Shown: in pieces, positions 54,194 through 58,796 of the stretch
How positions within the stretch are numbered: position 1 is the stretch's first letter
How the letters are laid out: the number at the start of each line of letters is the position of its first letter
DNA from: Candidatus Zhuqueibacterota bacterium
GTDB lineage: Bacteria > Zhuqueibacterota > Zhuqueibacteria > Thermofontimicrobiales > Thiofontviventaceae
NCBI GenBank assembly: GCA_016931935.1
Contig: JAFGDW010000130.1
Coordinates: 1 to 58,796 of the forward strand
Length of the DNA stretch: 58,796 nucleotides
Direction of reading: 5' to 3'
Translations under genes and position numbers: made by a program
Notes under the pieces: generated by a model
The model's input: only the letters and a program-made list of their open reading frames with translations
The model's database searches: none
What the model was told of the DNA's origin: nothing

Positions 54194-54389
54194 ATATCCA
54201 TTCAATATTAGTTGGTTATGTTGATCCGCCGCGGCGGATCATGCCAAAGGCAGATGCGCCTTCGGAGCGCTCAGTCAACCGTTTGTTCCGTACCCTGAGC
54301 TTGCCGTCTCGCAGCGGCGTGCCGTTCCGATGCATCGGAACACGAATGGTGTCGAAGGGTACACTCACCATCATTTATTGAAAGGATAC
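54194..54389. mobile_element. MITE-like element A3, 196 bp, with 8-bp target duplication
   Basis: Left end ATATCCATTCAATATTAG (from 54194) and right end TTTATTGAAAGGATAC (54374-54389). Flanks are a perfect 8-bp direct repeat TATTTTTT (54186-54193 and 54390-54397). Much of it is the reverse complement of 31609-31769: shared TTAGTTGGTTATGTTGATCC, CTGAGCTTGCCGTCTCGCAG and GGTACACTCACCA. It carries extra palindromic sequence (CCGATGCATCGG, GCGCCTTCGGAGCGC). Non-coding. Its right end is 60 bp before the Fe-S flavoprotein start. Confidence 0.85.
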
Positions 54390-54449
54390 TATTTTTTCGT
54401 GTATTCTGTGATTTTCGTGGTTCAAAATAAAAACAACCTGGAATTCAAA

Positions 54450-55760
54450 ATGGAATCACAAATTATTTGGTTTAGCACGATTGTACTAATCGCTCTGATC
54501 TTCATTCCGTATGTTATAAAATTCAGGAAGCGGCAGAAACATGATTATGAACGGCATCAGGAAGCTGTTGCATTAGACGCGGACAAACCGATTGCCCAGT
54601 ACCCACAAATCGATATTATGAAATGCATCGGCTGCGGCACATGCGTTATGGCCTGCCCCGAAGGCGATGTGCTAGGCATCGTGCATGGGAAGTCAGCAGT
54701 TATCAACGGCCTGAAATGTGTGGGACATGCCCGCTGTGCCGAGGTGTGTCCGGTGAATGCCATCACCGTCGGTCTGGGAGATATTTCAGCACGTGATGAT
54801 ATTCCACTAATGAACGATGCGAACGAAACCAATTTGCCCGGCCTTTACATTGCCGGTGAGCTGGGTGGGCTGGCGTTAATCAAGAATGCTATTTCTCGCG
54901 GAAAGCGTGTGGTCGATCACATTGCTGCAGATATACTGCCGGGCCAGAATGAGATGTACGATATAATTGTTATCGGCGCCGGACCAGCGGGTATCAGCGC
55001 AGCGCTGACTGCCAAACAGCATGACCTGTCGTGCCTGATTCTGGATCAGCAGGGATTCGGCGGTACGATTTTGCAATACCCGCGCAAAAAAGTGGTCATG
55101 ACTCACCCGGTGGAAATTCCGCTTTATGGTTGGTTGAACAAACAAGAATATACAAAGGAAGAGCTGCTTGCTATTTGGAATGAAATTCATCGAAAATTCA
55201 AGCTGAATATCAAAATTGGTGAAAAACTGGAACATGTGCGCCGCAAAGGCAACGGATTTCATGTCCAGACAAATAAAAATTCGTATTCGGCGCAGCGCGT
55301 TGTGTTGGCATTGGGCCGCCGGGGCACCCCACGCAAACTAAATGTACCCGGTGAAGAATCCGCAAAAGTAATGTACAAACTGATCGACGCTGAAAGTTAT
55401 CAGAATAACCATATTCTGATCGTCGGTGGCGGCGATAGCGCTGTTGAGGCAGCGATCGGCCTGTCGATGCAACCGGGCAACTCGATTACAATATCCTATC
55501 GTAAAGCGAAATTTTTCAGATTGAAGAAGAAGAATCAACAAAATATCAGTGAACTGATTGCGACCGGCAAAGTAAGGGTGATATATAATTCCAACGTTAT
55601 TAAAATCAGCCACGAATCGGTTGAACTTTCCACGCACGACGGCGTTCAACGATTGCAAAATGATTATGTGTTAATTTTTGCAGGCGGCGAACCTCCGTTC
55701 AAACGGTTAAAAGATATCGGCATTGAATTCGGTGGAGAAGAAAAAAGTGTGGCAGCATAA
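54450..55760 (+). CDS. Membrane-anchored [4Fe-4S] ferredoxin / FAD-NAD(P)-dependent oxidoreductase
   Basis: I choose ATG 54450 (MESQIIWFSTIVLIALIFIP, one membrane span); a longer frame back to 54330 only reads through the MITE-like element. 436 residues. Two Fe-S motifs at about 57-105 (CIGCGTCVMACPEGD; then CVGHARCAEVCPVNAI, where the second Cys is His). Thioredoxin-reductase-like fold: FAD motif DIIVIGAGPAGISAAL (about 170) and NAD(P) motif HILIVGGGDSAVEAAIGL (about 318). Likely moves electrons between NAD(P)H and the membrane or ferredoxin; placed after the cytochrome genes it may feed or drain them. Intact, unlike the three genes before it. Confidence 0.87.
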   Translation: MESQIIWFSTIVLIALIFIPYVIKFRKRQKHDYERHQEAVALDADKPIAQYPQIDIMKCIGCGTCVMACPEGDVLGIVHGKSAVINGLKCVGHARCAEVCPVNAITVGLGDISARDDIPLMNDANETNLPGLYIAGELGGLALIKNAISRGKRVVDHIAADILPGQNEMYDIIVIGAGPAGISAALTAKQHDLSCLILDQQGFGGTILQYPRKKVVMTHPVEIPLYGWLNKQEYTKEELLAIWNEIHRKFKLNIKIGEKLEHVRRKGNGFHVQTNKNSYSAQRVVLALGRRGTPRKLNVPGEESAKVMYKLIDAESYQNNHILIVGGGDSAVEAAIGLSMQPGNSITISYRKAKFFRLKKKNQQNISELIATGKVRVIYNSNVIKISHESVELSTHDGVQRLQNDYVLIFAGGEPPFKRLKDIGIEFGGEEKSVAA

Positions 55761-58608
55761 TGTTCGTATTTGGGTGTTTATAATATCAATCTTGTTTGGC
55801 CTGACAACAGGCTACGCACAGATTGATATCGGTACAGCTCAATATCCGCCGGGGATGAACTGGCAACAACTTTCCACCGAGCATTTCCATGTCATCTATC
55901 CAAAAGCCCTCACCGCGGATGCCCAGCGGGTTGCCAATCTATTAGAACGCACGTACAATCCACTACAAAAATCCCTCGATGGCCGCTTTACACGTTTGCC
56001 GGTCATTCTCGGTAACCAGACAGCGCAGGCCAACGGTTTCGTTACGTTAGCGCCATGGCATTCGGAATTTTACAGCATTCCGCCACAATCAGGATTTGTC
56101 GGTGACTGGTACGAAACACTTGCCGTTCATGAAATACGGCACGCCGTGCAGTTTACCAAAATGGATCAAAAATTCGTCCGGCTGGGGCGAATCGCTTTTG
56201 GGGAAGCCGGCTGGGCAGCATTCTCAATTGTTGCCGCGCCAGCGTGGTTTTGGGAAGGCGATGCTGTTCTCATGGAAACTGCGCTCACCCGAACCGGACG
56301 TGGCCGGTCGCCCTGGTTTGACTTGGGATTGCGCGCACCGCTGTTGAAACATCGCCGCTACTCATATTCCAAAGCTTATTTCCGCTCGTTTCAGGATTAT
56401 ATTCCCGACCATTACACGCTTGGTTACCACCTGGTTACATATGTTCGGCGTCAAAATACCGGACAGGATATGTGGAATCAGGTGCTGAACAGATCAACAC
56501 GAATGGCCTTCTGGCCGTTTACATTTTCCAATTCGTTGAAACACTATACGGACGCGTCAATATCGGACACATACAATCAGGCCATGGAAGACTTAAGCGA
56601 TTTATGGTCAGAACAACTCAAGCGAACTCCGATTGTGGACGTATCGCATATCCCGATGCAACCGGCCTCTAATTGGGACAACTACCTTTACCCGCAACCC
56701 CAACGTGATGGTTCGGTCATCGCCTTGCGAACCGGTTTGGGCACCCCATCCACGCTGGTTCGCGTGACGCCGGATGGTGATGTGCACACAATCCGCCAGA
56801 TTGCGCCGTATGATAAAATTTCTGCGCGTGGCGGTAAAATTGTTTGGAATGAAATTGTCCCGGACATCCGCTGGGGTAATCGCGATTATGCCGATATCGT
56901 CGTCCTTGATCTGAAAACCAATCACGCCCTCCGGCTTACAACGCATCGAAAATTATTTGCGCCGGCCCTGTCACCCGATGGTCAGTTGATTGCTGCCGTG
57001 GAATATACATCCGAAAGCACTTGTTCAATAGTGATTCTCGACGCGGCAACCGGTCAGCAGATGAATCAATTTGTCAGTCCGAATAACGATTTCATTACAA
57101 CACCAGCCTGGGCGCTCGATAGCAACTCAATCATTTGCGTATTACAGAACCACGATGGCCGGGCGCTGGCGTTGGTAGATGTCGAATCCGGCAAATTTAA
57201 GCAACTCACACAGTTTGCTCCGGAGGAAATCTCCGATCCGCAAATAGTCGGTAATACGGCTGTGTATCATTCCAATCAATCCGGAATCGAGAACATCCGA
57301 AGTTTTGATATCGTTACCGGACAGTATCATGTGCTCACATCACGGCCGTACAGCGTCGTGGAGGCGGCGATTTCGCCCGATGGCACGCGACTCTATTTTC
57401 AGGATTATGACTGGAATGGCCACCGGATCGCTTACATCCCGTTTCAGCCCAATGAAAGCGTTGTGGATGAATCACAATTACCGCCCCGGATTGACTATTT
57501 TGCCCCAATCGCGGACGAAGAAAACACAGTCCCGTTGTTCTCCCCGGACAGCATTCATTATAAACCCTATGGGGTGAAACCGTACCATCCCTGGGAGCAT
57601 CTGCTTAAGGTACACAGTTGGTACTTGCTTCCGGCTGATCCCTGGTATTATGCCCAGCTCATTTCCACCGACTTGATGAACCGGATGGCGTTCATGCCCG
57701 GGATTGTCTACAACACAAATGAACATGCGACCAACTATTTTGCGAGTGTCGAATACGCTGGCTTCTTCCCTATTTTTGATGTAAATACACGAATCGGCGA
57801 GCGAGTGGCAACGTTTAATTATGAAGGGAAAACACATTATTACGACTGGCAGGAAAAATCGGTTGGCGGTGGTTTTCGGATTCCGTTGAACTTGTCACGC
57901 GGGATTTATTCAACTCATCTCAATTTATCGGCACATGTATCGTACACTTCGATTAGCGATCAGAGAGTCGGTTTCGGTATCGAACGAAATGATAGGCGCT
58001 ATTATACCGACCATAACAATGGGACGCTAATTCCCATGCAATATTCATTTTCGTTTAATCGCTCGCGGCGTGCATCGTATCGCGATTTCCAGCCTCGCTG
58101 GGCACAGTCGGTTAATATCTTCTACCGGCATACACCGTTTGAAGCTGATTATCGCGGCGAGCAGTTTGCCGTACAAGGACAATTATTTTTTCCGGGGATT
58201 TTCAATCATCACAGCCTGCGGTTATCTTCACAATTTGAACATCAACAGCCGTACAATTATATCTTCTCCGAGCAGTTCCAGTTTCCGCGTGGCTATGATT
58301 ATGTCTATTATTCCACACTCGCGCGCGCTTCGGTTGACTATGCGCTGCCGTTGTGGTACCCGGATGTCGAGTTCGGGTCATTTTTGTACTGGAAACGCAT
58401 GAAAGCCAACCTGTTCGCCGATTACGCGATTGGCGATGAACACAGCGACCGCGACACGTTTAAATCTGTCGGCGTTGATGTGTCGCTGGAAATGTTTCCA
58501 TTCACATTGCCTTTGAGTATTGATTTTGGGGTTCGCGCGGTGTATCGCTTCACTGACAGGGAATCCAGAATCGAGCCGATGGTATTTGGGGCGTTGCCGT
58601 TGCAATAG
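55747..58608 (+). CDS. HExxH metalloprotease-like / WD40-TolB-type propeller / outer-membrane barrel protein
   Basis: I choose GTG 55747: GGAGAAG six bases upstream, followed by a signal peptide (WVFIISILFGLTTGYA); it overlaps the previous stop by 14 bp. 953 residues. Residues about 30-290 are a gluzincin-like peptidase domain with HEIRHAVQF (about 128) and FWEGDAVLMET (third ligand Glu about 171). Residues about 300-580 are beta-propeller repeats (LSPDGQLIAAVEYTSES, ISPDGTRLYFQDYDW). Residues about 620-953 form a surface-antigen-like barrel (YYDWQEKSVGGGFRIPLNL to GVRAVYRFTD). Probably in the outer membrane; translationally coupled to the flavoprotein gene. Confidence 0.85.
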   Translation: MWQHNVRIWVFIISILFGLTTGYAQIDIGTAQYPPGMNWQQLSTEHFHVIYPKALTADAQRVANLLERTYNPLQKSLDGRFTRLPVILGNQTAQANGFVTLAPWHSEFYSIPPQSGFVGDWYETLAVHEIRHAVQFTKMDQKFVRLGRIAFGEAGWAAFSIVAAPAWFWEGDAVLMETALTRTGRGRSPWFDLGLRAPLLKHRRYSYSKAYFRSFQDYIPDHYTLGYHLVTYVRRQNTGQDMWNQVLNRSTRMAFWPFTFSNSLKHYTDASISDTYNQAMEDLSDLWSEQLKRTPIVDVSHIPMQPASNWDNYLYPQPQRDGSVIALRTGLGTPSTLVRVTPDGDVHTIRQIAPYDKISARGGKIVWNEIVPDIRWGNRDYADIVVLDLKTNHALRLTTHRKLFAPALSPDGQLIAAVEYTSESTCSIVILDAATGQQMNQFVSPNNDFITTPAWALDSNSIICVLQNHDGRALALVDVESGKFKQLTQFAPEEISDPQIVGNTAVYHSNQSGIENIRSFDIVTGQYHVLTSRPYSVVEAAISPDGTRLYFQDYDWNGHRIAYIPFQPNESVVDESQLPPRIDYFAPIADEENTVPLFSPDSIHYKPYGVKPYHPWEHLLKVHSWYLLPADPWYYAQLISTDLMNRMAFMPGIVYNTNEHATNYFASVEYAGFFPIFDVNTRIGERVATFNYEGKTHYYDWQEKSVGGGFRIPLNLSRGIYSTHLNLSAHVSYTSISDQRVGFGIERNDRRYYTDHNNGTLIPMQYSFSFNRSRRASYRDFQPRWAQSVNIFYRHTPFEADYRGEQFAVQGQLFFPGIFNHHSLRLSSQFEHQQPYNYIFSEQFQFPRGYDYVYYSTLARASVDYALPLWYPDVEFGSFLYWKRMKANLFADYAIGDEHSDRDTFKSVGVDVSLEMFPFTLPLSIDFGVRAVYRFTDRESRIEPMVFGALPLQ

Positions 58609-58796
58609 AATAAATCAAATGAAAAAACATTTCCATATTCATATCCATGACATTCTGTTTTTTTAAATTCTTCGACAAATAATTTGTACTTACTTTGTTG
58701 TTTTACGGCATCCCCTCGGTCAACTACACCTTTTAATTGACCGAGAAGTTCTTTAAAATATCAGATTTTGTCAGCCGGAGTCCAGTTGGGCGGCAG
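58609..58796. other. Unassigned right edge
   Basis: 188 bp after the last gene. On the minus strand one frame reads CRPTGLRLTKSDILKNF, then stop near 58734, which could be the end of a gene entering from the right. Another frame reads KELLGQLKGVVDRGDAV and KYKLFVEEFKK after a TGA at 58761-58763. I cannot choose between them and call no gene. Confidence 0.3.

Overview
This window looks like chromosomal DNA from a free-living bacterium of the FCB superphylum. Calditrichota or candidate phylum KSB1 fits better than classical Bacteroidia. Seven predicted secreted proteins in the first 25 kb end in a type A C-terminal sorting domain (NPFNPSTTIRY-like, then G-Q-L/V, ending in L-x-K or V-x-K) of the kind handled by type IX secretion systems. 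There is also a FecI/FecR/TonB-receptor signalling cassette with a DUF4249 lipoprotein. Most starts have a clear AGGAG-type ribosome binding site, which is unlike Bacteroidia. No rRNA, tRNA or CRISPR array was recognised. The assignment is inference from gene content.

Layout. 1-15.4 kb: cell-surface proteins, almost all on the minus strand: a frameshifted M4 metalloprotease/beta-helix protein running off the left edge, two Asp-box/YCF48-type propellers, two von Willebrand A proteins and a TIM-barrel glycosidase-like protein. 15.6-21.5 kb: ECF sigma factor, FecR anti-sigma, TonB receptor and DUF4249 lipoprotein, transcribed leftwards. 21.6-31.5 kb: an HD alarmone-hydrolase-like protein, a gamma-glutamylcyclotransferase-like protein, a 42-residue LVIVD-repeat protein, a GH12-like lipoprotein, a CPA2 antiporter, an orphan antitoxin and a GH2 beta-mannosidase. 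32.2-33.5 kb: a complete IS630-type element. 33.8-42 kb: pyruvate:ferredoxin oxidoreductase and ADP-forming acyl-CoA synthetase, which together could take pyruvate to acetate plus ATP, then a ChaN-PDZ protein. 42.2-49.3 kb, plus strand: PQQ-propeller protein, a second antitoxin with a gutted toxin, threonine dehydrogenase, PPK2 and an M16 protease.

49.6-58.6 kb, plus strand: what looks like a trans-envelope electron-transfer locus (cytochrome b-like membrane protein, 20-CxxCH cytochrome, outer-membrane barrel, Fe-S flavoprotein), followed by an HExxH/propeller/barrel protein. The first three genes carry one frameshift, one TAA and four in-frame TGA codons. At least three of the TGAs sit where tryptophan is expected, and the frame is otherwise intact.

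The intergenic DNA is full of small non-coding inverted-repeat elements. Three of them (19583-19736, 31609-31769, 54194-54389) share RTATCCNTTCAATA-like ends and are each flanked by a perfect 8-bp direct repeat. A fourth (45206-45381) has different ends and a perfect 10-bp flanking repeat. These MITE-like elements and the TGA-at-Trp cytochrome locus are the most unusual things here.
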